A DNA stretch of 64,000 bases. Origin: Cristatella mucedo (Eukaryota; Bryozoa; Phylactolaemata; Cristatellidae). The stretch lies in the NCBI GenBank assembly GCA_009760855.2, contig WPIO01000028.1, positions 312,001-376,000 on the forward strand, in the 5' to 3' direction. The translations under genes and the position numbers were made by a program. Position 1 is the first letter of the stretch; each line of letters starts with the position of its first letter. The notes beneath the pieces are model-generated. The model made no database searches, was not told the origin of the DNA, and worked only from the letters and a program-made list of their open reading frames with translations. This document shows positions 30,975 through 42,100 of this stretch, in pieces.

Positions 30975-31270
30975 TTACACGACTTGGGCTGTGGTACTGG
31001 CTGACCAGGTATTATGGTATAACCGATTACTTGCCGTTGTAAATCAGGAGCTGCGAATACAATTTCGGAAGTCGTAGCCTGGCTGACCTAGCACGCCGTT
31101 TTTACGCATGGCGTGAAGCCTAGAGCAGAGCTGACTGACTGTTACACGACCAGGCCATTTCAGGCTGCCTCACCGTAGGTTAATAGCACAACCGGTTCGT
31201 AGTCGTTATAATTCAGGAGCCACAAAAAATATCTCGGCCGCCACAACCTGGCGGACGCCGCACGCCAACT
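30975..31270. repeat. Diverged tandem duplication, about 170 bp
   Basis: ttacacgac...aaccgattacttgccgttgt...aatcaggagc is followed by ttacacgac...aaccggttcgtagtcgttat...ttcaggagcc. Unit function unknown. Confidence 0.45.
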
Positions 31271-32094
31271 CACTGGGCACGACGCTTCCCGTACGACAAA
31301 CCGCGCGGTTCGACTCTTGTGCCATGAAGATTGTCACACTGCGGCCGCCGACGGCAGACGCACGCAGTGAAATGATTAGGACGAGCGCCATGTGCGGCGT
31401 TTGTCGCACGCGGCTTTGGTGGTGCACGAAAGTTCCGGCTCGCGCTCGGGAAAGCTTAGCCCCCGCCCCCTCACGTAAGCGCCTCCTGTAAGCGGGGTGC
31501 TCGACACTCCGCAGCTGCAGGAGCTCGTATTGCTCGTCGCTTCCATCAGCAAGAGTAGCACGAGCGTTTAGGCAGGGGTAGAGAGGAGAGGGGCTGTGTT
31601 GCTATTATTAAGCTGGATAAGCGCACCGATGCGGCAGCTTAACTCATCATATGATGCAGCCTGCATTTATTGTCCCACTTGCTTGAGGTAGCGGAACAGA
31701 GTTGACAACCACGTCGAGAATGTTTTCGAGTGTTCCGTTAAACAGCTCGTCTGCCATTACAGAAAGGCTCGATATTAGATAAAAATCAATCACGTGCTCA
31801 GTGCTCCAAAACTCTCGCCGACTTCCTACTTCTCCCATATACCAAAATTCTGGACCCCGCGCCTGGCTTCTCTCGCCAATTGCAATGCTTTTTAACCATT
31901 CAAGTCTCATCTAAATACGCATCCGTTTCGCTTAGCCTTTCGTGCGCCGTAGTGAATTTGTCTTTTTTTGTTCCCATTTCCTTCGCGAGCTTACCTGCGA
32001 AGGATTCAATGAATGCCACTCGCTAGGGGCGCTGCTAACAGATGGCCCCGACGGTCTTCTTGTGGTGTGCCTTACCATTCTGGTCTAAGCACTA

Positions 32095-32460
32095 CGCTTG
32101 TCTACTTTTGCTAGCTTGTCTAAGCACGATCCGTGCATTTGATTACACCTTCTTTATTGCCTTTCTCCGAGCGCAATGTAAAGCGTCTCGATAGACATTT
32201 AGTTCTCTTAGGGCAGCGATTCTTAATCTTTTGAGTCACGACCACTTTGAGGGTCGAACGACCCTTTCACAGGGGTCACCTACGACCATCGGAAAACACG
32301 CATTTCAACATTGCCCACACAATAACTTTGCGGTTGGGCGTCTTCGCAACATTAGGAACTGTATTAAAGGGTTACAGAATTTGGAAAGTTGAGAACCGCC
32401 GTCTTAAGGGATTATACAAACTACCTATTGTTATTAGTATCACAATAAGTTGGACGAATT
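32095..32460 (+). mobile_element. L2-like 3' tail split by a hAT MITE
   Basis: gcgcaatgtaaagcgtctcg and tttagttctctta lead up to 32213. The expected continuation (gggattatacaaac, then ttgttatta) resumes after 32401. The interruption is the MITE annotated separately. Confidence 0.6.
32214..32401. mobile_element. SPIN-like hAT MITE with 8-bp target duplication
   Basis: 188 bp. It begins cagcgattcttaatc and ends gttgagaaccgccg, inverted termini of the SPIN/Charlie hAT group. The inner landmarks are those of nonautonomous SPIN elements as I remember them: gggtcgaacgaccctttcac, ggggtcac, gaccatcggaaaacac and aactgtattaaagggt. Flanks tcttaggg (32206-32213) and tcttaagg (32402-32409) match at 7 of 8 bases, the 8-bp duplication expected of hAT. 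It sits inside an L2-like tail. Confidence 0.82.
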
Positions 32461-34194
32461 TTATGCGATGCGACTACGTGACACCAAAGATGCCGTAATA
32501 GTAATAGTGCATTAACACCGCCCAAGGACCGCGTTCAGCGTTCTACGGAAAGGTTTATTAACCGACTCTCGTTGAATTATGCTTGGACTAAAAGCGCGCA
32601 CAACATTTTTTACAATAGATAGTCAAAGTCTGGGCTTTGGCGTCGAAATCCGGGCTTCTTTTTGTACTTATTGCTGGTTGAGAATACTAATACCTAGTCG
32701 CTGCCGATGGCATCTCATTCCTAGTTTGCATTCTCGCTCGTGCTCTAAAGGGCAAGCCGTGGCTGTGCGAAGGAGTGCATCTGGAAGAGTCCGGGCGCGT
32801 TCAGAGGAAGTGCGCGAGAGCGTCGGCCAGTGCAACGACAATCGAGCCACCCGCCGCCGGAGGTTGAATGCATTTAAACTGGCGCGGAGTTCAGCGGCTC
32901 GCCGCTGAGGAAGAGACACGGTCACCCAGGGCGTTACCCAAACGCCGCGGGCCATCTCAAAGGTTGTGACCTCCCCGCCCCCATCTATCGGCTACGCGAG
33001 CGATGCGCTGAATCGGGCAGTAAAGTAGGCCGCTGCTGGCAGAGACCGGTGCTGCTAAGCGCTCGCCGCCGCCGGTGCTCGCTGACCGCTCATCGAGGGC
33101 TCGCCATGCGTAGCTCGCTGGCTGCGCACCGAGGGAGCGTCGGGCGGAGCCAGCGAGCTCTGTCCCGCCAGGCCGCTCGCTAGCCCCGCGTCGCTCGCGC
33201 CGCAGAGAGCAGCGAGAGCTGGCCGGCGGCGTCGGCAGCAGACTGCCGCCGCCGCCGCCGCAGCGGCAGTCACTCGATTGATGGCCGAGCGCGCGTTTTC
33301 GCACGTCATCCAATCGCCCGGCGGCGCCGCGCCGCGCCTCGCGCACTGGCCGGCCGCGCGCACCCCTCCAGGCCATTCGCCGCCCGGCGAGAAAGGCGAC
33401 GAATCGCCGGCTGGCGAGCGAGCGTCGCGCCGCTCCGGCCGACAGCTCCGCCCCTCCCGCCGGAACATCCGCTCGCCCAGCCCCGGGGCTGACGGGCCGG
33501 CACTCGCTGACTGGCCGCGCCGACCGTCGGCAGTCTCGTTTCGGGCAGCGCAGGCCGCAGCGAGTGAGCAGAAGGAGCCCAGCGCCGTCTAGCTCTCGCA
33601 CGCGCCGCGCACCGCCACGTCGGATTCTTCCGGTGAATGGCGTCGACTCTCGCGGGAGAAGCCATGTGCCTCGGCCAAAGCCTGGAGAACGTCAGCAATG
33701 GAATATGCGAGGACGAGGCGAGTCGCGGCTGCGCCCCGCGCTGCACCGGCCGTCAGCTATCGCATCCGCCGCGCGCAGCACAGCTCCCTCGGAAAGCTTT
33801 CGTCCTCTAAGCATTGTCCTCTCGGCGTCAGAGTAGGACGGCGGCGGCGGCGGTCTGCCGTCCACGAGGCGGCGCATGTCGGCGGGGGGGGGGGGGGGGG
33901 CGACGCAGCGTTTCGCAAGGCTCCAGCGGTGCGCTGTCAACTTCGCTTTCTGGAAAGAGCGGGGAATGTCGGTCAGGCCTGTCAATGTAACACCCATTGC
34001 ACGCGCGCCATGGTTGCGTGTAACCACAACTCAATAAGCGCAAAAGAAAGTGACGTCTGGAGATCGAAATGGTTTCGGATTTTAGAATTTCAGCGGCGGT
34101 GGGAAAGGACGGGGACTGAAAATCAGAGATGTCGAAAAGTAGAGGAGAGAGAGTGTACCTAATGGTGTGAGAGGCGAGCGAGCGAGCGAGTAAG

Positions 34195-34219
34195 AAAGAG
34201 AGAGAGAGAGAGCTAGAGA

Positions 34220-34283
<64 letters not shown>
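34195..34283 (+). repeat. (GA)n microsatellite with a G run
   Basis: GA tract with interruptions, ending in gggggggagag. Confidence 0.9.
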
Positions 34284-34286
<3 letters not shown>

Positions 34287-34904
34287 AGAGGGAGAGTATG
34301 AACGAACGAGAGCGTGTTTAAGAAACGAATGACCATATCAGTGTGGCTGCAAACTTCTAATTGATTCGCCCCACTAGCTCCAGCCTCTGATTGGGACGGA
34401 TCATTAACGCCGCGACCGAGCGTCGGCTCCCGTCGTGACATCCGACCGACTGTGCATACGCTCCCTTCTCGGTGAAACTGATTTAATTTGCGACGCTTCA
34501 ACAGATTCGCGAAACCTGAGGGAAAATTAGCAAACATTACTCCGCCATTGTTGCGAGTTCGGCCGGCGCTGTAATTTAATTAGCATCGGCGCTGCAACTA
34601 AAAATTATCCGAATGCGGCCCATCGATATTCGCCGCCGCTGGCCGCGTGGCGAGCAGCCGGCGAGCGGAGCTGCGGAGCCGCTGCCGCCGCCGCAGCTTT
34701 TTTGAAGCGCTCGATTAGCGGCTCGATGGTCCGTGCGAGTCTGTCTGTCGGGAGCGTCTCGCGGCGGCGCCGTCGCATCGCCGATACGTCTCCGGGCGCG
34801 GCTGTCCGAGGATCGAGTGGCAAGGCACTGTGGGCGGACAACTGCGGGACCCCGAGGGCACACACAAAATAGAGACAGAGAAAGGACTGGGTAGACGAAA
34901 CAGA

Positions 34905-34907
<3 letters not shown>

Positions 34908-34957
<50 letters not shown>

Positions 34958-35041
34958 TGAAAGCGAATGAAAGAGAGAGCGAGTCTTACACGTGAGAAAG
35001 AGAAAGATATAAGAAACTGAGAGAGAGAGAGAGAGAGAGAG
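34908..35041 (+). repeat. Two (GA)n tracts
   Basis: 34908-34955 and 35019-35040, separated by GA-rich sequence. Confidence 0.88.
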
Positions 35042-35232
35042 GGGGGGAAAAAGGAATACACAAGAAGAGAAGAGAAGCGGAAGAGAAGAGAAGAACGAGT
35101 TGGAAGTGAGAGTAGCAGAGCGGCAAGTAGGGGCGAGCGCGTTTGACGAACAAGATAAAGTGTAATGAGAAAAATAAGAGAGAGTTTACATTTCGAAACA
35201 CACTAGAAGAGCACGTGTGAGGAATCTATGAA

Positions 35233-35235
<3 letters not shown>

Positions 35236-35325
<90 letters not shown>
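35236..35325. repeat. (AT)n microsatellite abutting an L2-A tail
   Basis: About 86 bp of alternating AT, running directly into the LINE terminus. Confidence 0.92.
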
Positions 35326-35329
<4 letters not shown>

Positions 35330-35425
35330 GCATTGATAAAGCGCCCTCAGAGAACTTAATCTCTTTCTAGGCGCTTTACATTTGCTGCAAAGTGATACGC
35401 AATAGAATAGTAAGTAAAATAGATG
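35325..35425 (-). mobile_element. L2-A 3' end, about 100 bp, next to (AT)n
   Basis: Almost identical to the terminal 100 bp of the copy at 12535 (gcgccctcagagaacttaat, gctgcaaagtgatacgcaat), but nothing further of the element is present. Confidence 0.75.
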
Positions 35426-36525
35426 CACGTATGCCTCAATGTAGATAAAGAGAGGAGAGAGAGGGTGAGAGAGTGAGAGGGAGAGAGGGGGAGAGCTGAG
35501 AGACGATGTGGGTGGCAGACGGTGATAGAAACGATCACACCCACTCAGACAATCGGAGCAAGTGCCGCTCCCTCCGGACGATGCGAGCGAACCCGCATCG
35601 TGGGCGGCAGTCTGCTCCTAGCGGTCGACGTCCACCCGTGCCGCCGTCCAGTCGGCGTCGTCGGTGCCGGCAGCGTTACCTCGTGTCCGGCTTAAAGGAA
35701 TGCGACGTGTGTGACCGACGCCAGAACGCCATCGGCGTTCCCCTGAACAAGCCAAAATACCTATATAATACGGCCTCGCGGGCAGACCTCGGTCTGTGAG
35801 AGCTCGGAAAGGGCGGAGCGCAGACCGAGACCTACGGCACTAGGTCGTACGTCGCGCCAACGGCTAGCGGGAAACGCGGCTGGCTGGCGACACCTGGACC
35901 GGCTCACGCTTTTGAACGCAACTCGACGTCGCTCGCAGCTCGCTCAACAATCAATATGTAACAATGCAGCGTGTACCTCGGCGCTGCTGTTCTCGTCCGG
36001 CGTAAACAATTTATTAATGGGTCTCGTCTAAGCTGGCCGTTATTTTAAACACCGGGGTCGCGAGACTCATTGACTAGCGTGTATCGAAATTCAGCGAAAT
36101 AACAGCCAGAGTGGTTCTGGCGCACTGGCGGGCTTCCGCGCCTTTTGTGGTTCCATAATAGCGACGGGTGCCTTCCAAAAAAACACCAACGCCGAAGCGG
36201 CGAAAGAGCAGGACGCCGGACGCTTACGAGAGCGTGCGTGCGCCGCCGCGTCGAACGCTGGGCCGGCTGATGGGCCGGGCAGTGGGACCCGCTTTGGTGA
36301 AATCCGTAAGGGAACGGTGCTCATCGAGAGAAATCCGCTACGGGTAGCTTTCGTGCGTCGGCCACCGCGACTGACTAGTGAGACTTTCGCGGACGACGAG
36401 AGGACGTCGAGGCTGCAGTATGAGGGGCTAGCCGAGTCGTCCTGTCCGCCGAGGAGGCAGCGGAGGAGCGGGAAGAGCCCAGCGCTGATCGTACGCGCCT
36501 TTCCACCGACGCCCTGCCGAGGCTC

Positions 36526-36660
<135 letters not shown>

Positions 36661-37404
36661 GCTCTTCCTAATGCGGACTTCCCTCGGTGGGACAAGCGCT
36701 GAAACGCTCAAGCCCCAGAGATACGATTGCGCCTGTGTCGCGGGCAGACTGACCGGCCGCCTAGCGATGGGCAGAGGCGCTACTTTGCATACCTAGTGTG
36801 CGGGTAAGAGGTGAAAGGAGCACGTCGAGGCGCGTGCGTGAGCAGAGCCCGAGGCAGAGCCGACTGCTGCAAAGCGCGCCGCCACCGCCGTCGCCGAGAT
36901 TGCGTTGAGCCACTGGTGCGATCGAGAAAGAGCGACCGCCGAATCGATCGCTGCTCGCGACCGACGCGCGGCCGGAGATCGACGTTCGGCCGGCGAAGGA
37001 AGGAGGAAGGAAGGAAGGAGGGAAGAGCGACCGAGTAAGCAGCGAGCTCGCCTCGCTCGCTCGCTCGCATCAGCTGCACCTTTTCTCTGTACGATGTCGC
37101 CATGTCTTACTACCGCCGTCCGAGTTTTTGGATGAGAACGTGCTTGTGTATGTGTGCGGGCGTGCGTACCTCCGTTCGCTCGAGCACTCGAGCGTGCGCA
37201 CGCGCGTGTGTTCGCATGCACGCGAACAAACTCCAGTCAACTGTGCGTCAACTACACACTCTTACTCATACTCAAACTCATACTCTTGACGTCGTGACGT
37301 TTTTGAACGAGTGCCCACAGGGAGGGTCCGTAGCGAGACTATTCTTAGTGTGGTGAGCCAAATAATCACGAACCTATGTGAAAAAAATTGGGTTGCAAGT
37401 TGGT

Positions 37405-37768
37405 AGCTGTCCCATTCCTCCGCTTAAAGACAGTTGGCGACAGAAGCTTTAGCTCTGCAGGTCCTAGACTGTGGAACTCCACAACTCTTACGCAACGACA
37501 ACTACTCTCCGACTGCCGACTATGGCAAATCCTTTTTTTAGCGGTCCTGAGCTGCTACTTCTATGCTACTCACTACCTCAACTGCTCTCCTGACTCTACT
37601 ATGCTTCCCACTTTCTCTTTGTTGCGTGAGACGAAGTCTGTTGGGTACCGAATGCGTACCGAAAGCCGCACAGGCTGTGAGTGCGCTATACAAAACTCTC
37701 CTGCGTAACACCCACATGGTCTTTATGACTTTGTGGAGTTACAGACGGAGATACATTACATTACATTA
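37405..37768 (+). mobile_element. L2-B 3' end
   Basis: Codons for LAVPFLRLKTVGDRSFSSAG through the C-terminus, then the (ACATT)n tail at 37752-37768. Confidence 0.8.
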
Positions 37769-38499
37769 TAGTCCTTAAATATCGGGCACGCCCGAAGCTC
37801 CCCGAGCTCCCCGAGACCGGCTCGTACGGAGCAGCTGAGGTGTCGGCGTCGAGGCGCTTGCGAGTCGATTGTTTCTCGCCATTGTCCGACGAACTCGTCG
37901 CTCGGGCCAACGCCTCATCGATTGAATGGAAATTTCGGGTCAGCCCGGGAACTCGCGATGCCATTTGGGACTGGGTCACTCGCATAAATATTGCACGCGG
38001 CGGCTGGCTGTACACAAATCGCCGCCTGCGCTTCTCGAGCGCCATCTCCCTCGCCGAGGCGCAATCGAGCGAGTCGCCTTCCTTTCACGGAGCAAATTGG
38101 CGTCGCCTTCTGATGCAAATGCTCGCTTGCGCGCGCGCTCTTTGAAGCCAATCTCCGATGCCGGGTGCTGCCGCCGGAGCAGCGTCAGCACCCCCAAGCG
38201 GCCTTCCACCGACGCGACGCCGGCATCGAAATGGCCGCACGTCGCCCGTCCGACCGTAGCGAGCGACCGGAAGCTGCCGGCGGGCTGCAGAGGAGGAGGC
38301 GAAAAAGCCCGCCGAGGGTTTTATCAGTCGCGAACCGTGTTCTCGAGAACTCGGAAGCGCGACGCTGTGAAGTTTTTAGCAGATTAACATTAAGTGCGAC
38401 GTAGTTCGAGCACGATGGTCACCCTCCCGTTTCGGTCACTCGCAGCAAGCAATTCGTCGCTCACTCCGACGCTCGTAGAGCGATCTGCAGACCGGAGAA

Positions 38500-38539
38500 G
38501 CAGAGAGGACGGCGTTGACGGCAACGCCGTCCTCTCTGC
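38500..38539. repeat. Perfect hairpin, 17-bp arms, 6-nt loop
   Basis: gcagagaggacggcgtt, loop gacggc, then the exact reverse complement. Flanking gaccgg/ccggtc pairs extend it after a small bulge. Confidence 0.93.
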
Positions 38540-39030
38540 CGCCGGTCGGACTCGTTTGATCGTCTGATCGTCGCTCCCGGTCTCGAATCGCTGGCGAACG
38601 GAATTCCGATAGAAAAAAATAAACTGATAAATGTCCTTCGCCAGGTCACCAGCCCCGACGGCGGTGGCGCCTCGCGAGACGGGGTGGTGGCAGCGGCGGC
38701 GGCGGCGGCGGCGGCGGGGGGGGGGGGGGGGAGCGGCGCCGTCCTTCCGTGGCTCCCTCGGTGAGCGATGCATCATTCGACCTTCTCTTGCTTCTCTTGC
38801 CCATAGACGTTTGCTGGTTTGCTGGAGCACGTTTTCGCTTCGCACTGGCTCCAGAGCTTCGCACGCCGAGCTCTTGCCCGAAGCTCGGCGCCCGTTCTTC
38901 TCTGAACGCCTGAGCTCGCGAGAGAGACGGTGCCGGCGGGCGGGCGGGGCACCGGCACCGGTTGCAGCGTGCTCCCAGCTCCCTCCGCGGCTGGCTCGAC
39001 GAGCTTTTCCAACGTGCCGCAACGTTGCAG

Positions 39031-39108
39031 GTTCGCACTCTCTTCGTCAGCGGTCTGCCGATGGACGCGAAGCCCAGAGAGCTGCACCTTCTCTTTCGAG
39101 GCTACAAA
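39031..39108 (+). CDS. cpo: couch potato-like exon: start of RRM1
   Basis: A 78-nt, phase-0 exon after acceptor aacgttgcag, with donor AAA|gtaagc. It reads [20 protein letters not shown] and then LFRGYK, the near-invariant beginning of the couch potato/RBPMS RRM (RNP2 LFVSGL). L-H-L replaces the usual L-Y-L. Confidence 0.93.
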
Positions 39109-42100
39109 GTAAGCTGCGGCCGCGGCCGCCGCCGCCGCCGAGGGCCGCAGCCGCTTAGGCGGCTGCTTACGCGGCTGCGGCTGCTGCTGCAGGCTGGAAG
39201 CTTGCTCCTGCTTACTGCGACGAGTTCTACCGTTGGCAGAGCGGCACGCATTGCAAGGCCACCTCACTGGAGGGAGGGTCGCGTCGGTTTTCCGGTTCTT
39301 CGTCGTCGTCGTCGTCGTCGCCGCTGTGCAGCAGGGCGTCCAGCTGCGAACTCTTGCGACTGTGGCGGCTCTCGTATCTTCTCGCTCGCTCTCGTTGGCA
39401 CGCCTGAATGACGCTGCGTTTCAGGGTTATGAAAAGTCTCAGCTAAAAAACACGACGAAAATGCCGAATCTGATGTTTTCTGTAAGTACAGGGTGCATCC
39501 CTCCTCCTCGCCGGCTGGTGAGAAGGAGGGCACCCGTCGCCTCGAAAAGTGAAATGACGAATAGGCCGCTGTATATTTCAGGGTTACGAAGGTTCTTTGT
39601 TAAAAGTCACAAGCAAAAATGGTAAAAACACCTCAGTAAGTGCCGGGACAGACCCGCTACGCTCTCGGTGAGGTGTTGACACTTGTACGGACACTAACCA
39701 TAACCAGCTAACGATAACTAACTCAGAGGCTTGAGGCTTGAGGCTCTTTCGCGGTCGAAGGTGACGGAATTGCACGATTGGCTGATTGGCCCCGGAGGAA
39801 GGGCTGCCGAGGCCCAGTGAAGTGTGAAAGCTCCGAGGCGGTGTGGGTGTAGCTCGGAGAAAGCGCTCGCGAAGGGGGGAGGAGAGGGGAAACATGCTAC
39901 AACCCCCTGCGAGTCTCTGTGCCCCAACGACAGCCCAAATCGCTTCGTCGCGAGAGCAGCAGCGGCACGTGTGCTCTACGTCTCCACCCTACGTGTGGCG
40001 TGACTAAACGTGTGCACTGCACCGATGACTAACTGCGGGCGGATGTGATATTGCTAGCGGGCGTTGCTGCGGCGGCTAGGTACAGTACGCGTTAGGTAAA
40101 GTACCGCTGATATGCTCCTTGTAGCCCGTTGGCTTCGTCACTTTCACATCAAGAGTCGCGGCTGAGGCGGCCAAGGCAGATCTTCAGGTAAACATCGTTT
40201 CCTCGAGTCTCGGCAATGGATTGAGAGACTTGCGGGCCCGACGCGTCGCGTTATTTACCGAATATTTAAGCGATGCGAACGCTACGCGTGCCTCTGCATG
40301 TGGCACGATAAACATGGCCCGGTGCACTCGTGTGTTCCCGTGCAATCCTTGTCACGTGGCCTGAGAACGGCGAGTGTAACAGTTCCGTCTTGCAGTTGCG
40401 CAGCGCTTTAGGTTGTGCCAAGATTGTTTTAACATTAAGGTCAGAGAAATATTCTCGATCTCACACTTTCGGTAAAGGTAAAGTTAGATTTAAAGATGAA
40501 GGTAATACTACCTCTCTGACCGTAAATATCCAAGAGGGATAACGCGGCACAATTGAGAGCAAAGAAGATGTCTTCCTCGGGAGTTTAACTAACGATGCAT
40601 GTGACAAGAGGCTGCAGTTATACCAGCGAGGCGATTTCGGCAATATATCGCCAGTTTTGAGAAGACTCAGTACGCGACTCGGCGAAACAGCGAGCGGGCG
40701 CCGGTTACTGCCGAAGGTGTCGCTGGTCGGTTGTACAAGGAAACGACAAAAGTTCCTTATTTTTAGGGGGTCAAATTTGATCCAGACCTTCCGCAGACGC
40801 TGAGGCTGGAGTTCGCAAAGAGCAACACGAAGGTCACCAAACCGAAGCAGCCGAGTCAGCTATCGGCCATGTCTGCCCATCCAGCGGCTTTCTTCCCGCT
40901 GACCGGACGTGAGTGACTGTGGCGATTTCCTCTAGCATTCATTGACAGCAGGCTCGAAGCTCCGTGAACGTGAGCATCCAACGCCTGCAGGAATCAAAAG
41001 GCCGTCCCCATCCCACGTGCCTGCCCAGCACGGGATCGCAGCGGCTGACGCTGCTATCTATCGCAGAGTTCGGTTCTAGCTCAGAAACCGGGCGTTTGCA
41101 TGCAGCCCAGTAAAGGTTGTGCCGCATTATGGGGCACGACGCTTGCAGCCGCAGGAGTTCTCGTCGTACAGGTGCGCATGCGCACGAATTAGGACGCATA
41201 AAAAAGAGGTCGCAGAGCAGCTTACCGCTCTCTACCGCTGCATAGTCGATGCCGAGTGTCAGTAACCACGAAGCTTTGGCAAAAATCGAGGCCGGCGGCG
41301 GCCACGATGACGATTGGTTGATTGATTGGCTGAAGGGAGTTCCGAGTTGTCCTAGGCTGGCAGGTTGGTGGGGCAAGCTGACCTATTTACCGTGCCTGCA
41401 TTACGATGCATGCGAAACAGTCTGCAGTTGGGGTTAGTGAAAGTTTCAAGAACGGCGGCTGAACTTTGCATGGTTAGACTTTCTCTCTCACTCTTGAGAC
41501 GTCTCACATGCTTATCGCTTAAAGAGCTTGGTGCGGGTTCGCACACTGAGGCTAGTAGCTGGGAGATCGTGCTTGCTTGGCAACCTTAATCTACGTTACC
41601 AGCGTGAGTGGGTGGGCGCCGCCAGCTGCAACTTGTTGTATATGTTGGATAGATGTTGCGGTTGAATCGAGCCAGTGCACGACAGTCCAGCCTGCATGCT
41701 TCTCGCTAGTTTAGATAGAGCCGCTCACCCCATGCGATTCAAGGCCCGTCAATGGCCGCACAGCGAACAGCGAATGCATTTGCGAACCCTTCACGTTTTT
41801 GAGCTTGCCGCGGCCATTTGCACGGCGGCTGCCCGCTGAGCTGCATGTGGCGTGGAGAAAGCGTATGCTCGGGCGAGACTTTTTTCAGATTCGTTGTTCA
41901 ACGCCAGTCACCGTCGTTCACCGCCCACAAGCGCAGCCAGCCACGGCGGCTACTGCGGCTGGCTGCTGCCGCTGCTGCACGATCGCTGCACCACGTCGAA
42001 CTAACACGGTTGTGTTTAACCCTTGCAGAAGACTTTAGCACGGCTGCCGCGGCCGCCTTTTTTCCGGGAGCGGCTGATGCCACCACCTGGGCCGCGCCCC

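Noticed and set aside
32957-33836. Overlapping 100-214-codon frames in the CpG block
   Set aside because: At this GC content stops are rare. The frames overlap on both strands, have Arg/Ala/Pro-rich composition and match no family I know.
38631-39411. A coding region starting at the TTG at 38962 and reading straight into RRM1
   Set aside because: No ATG occurs in that frame after the TGA at 38911, and a good acceptor sits exactly where the conserved VRTLFVSG begins.
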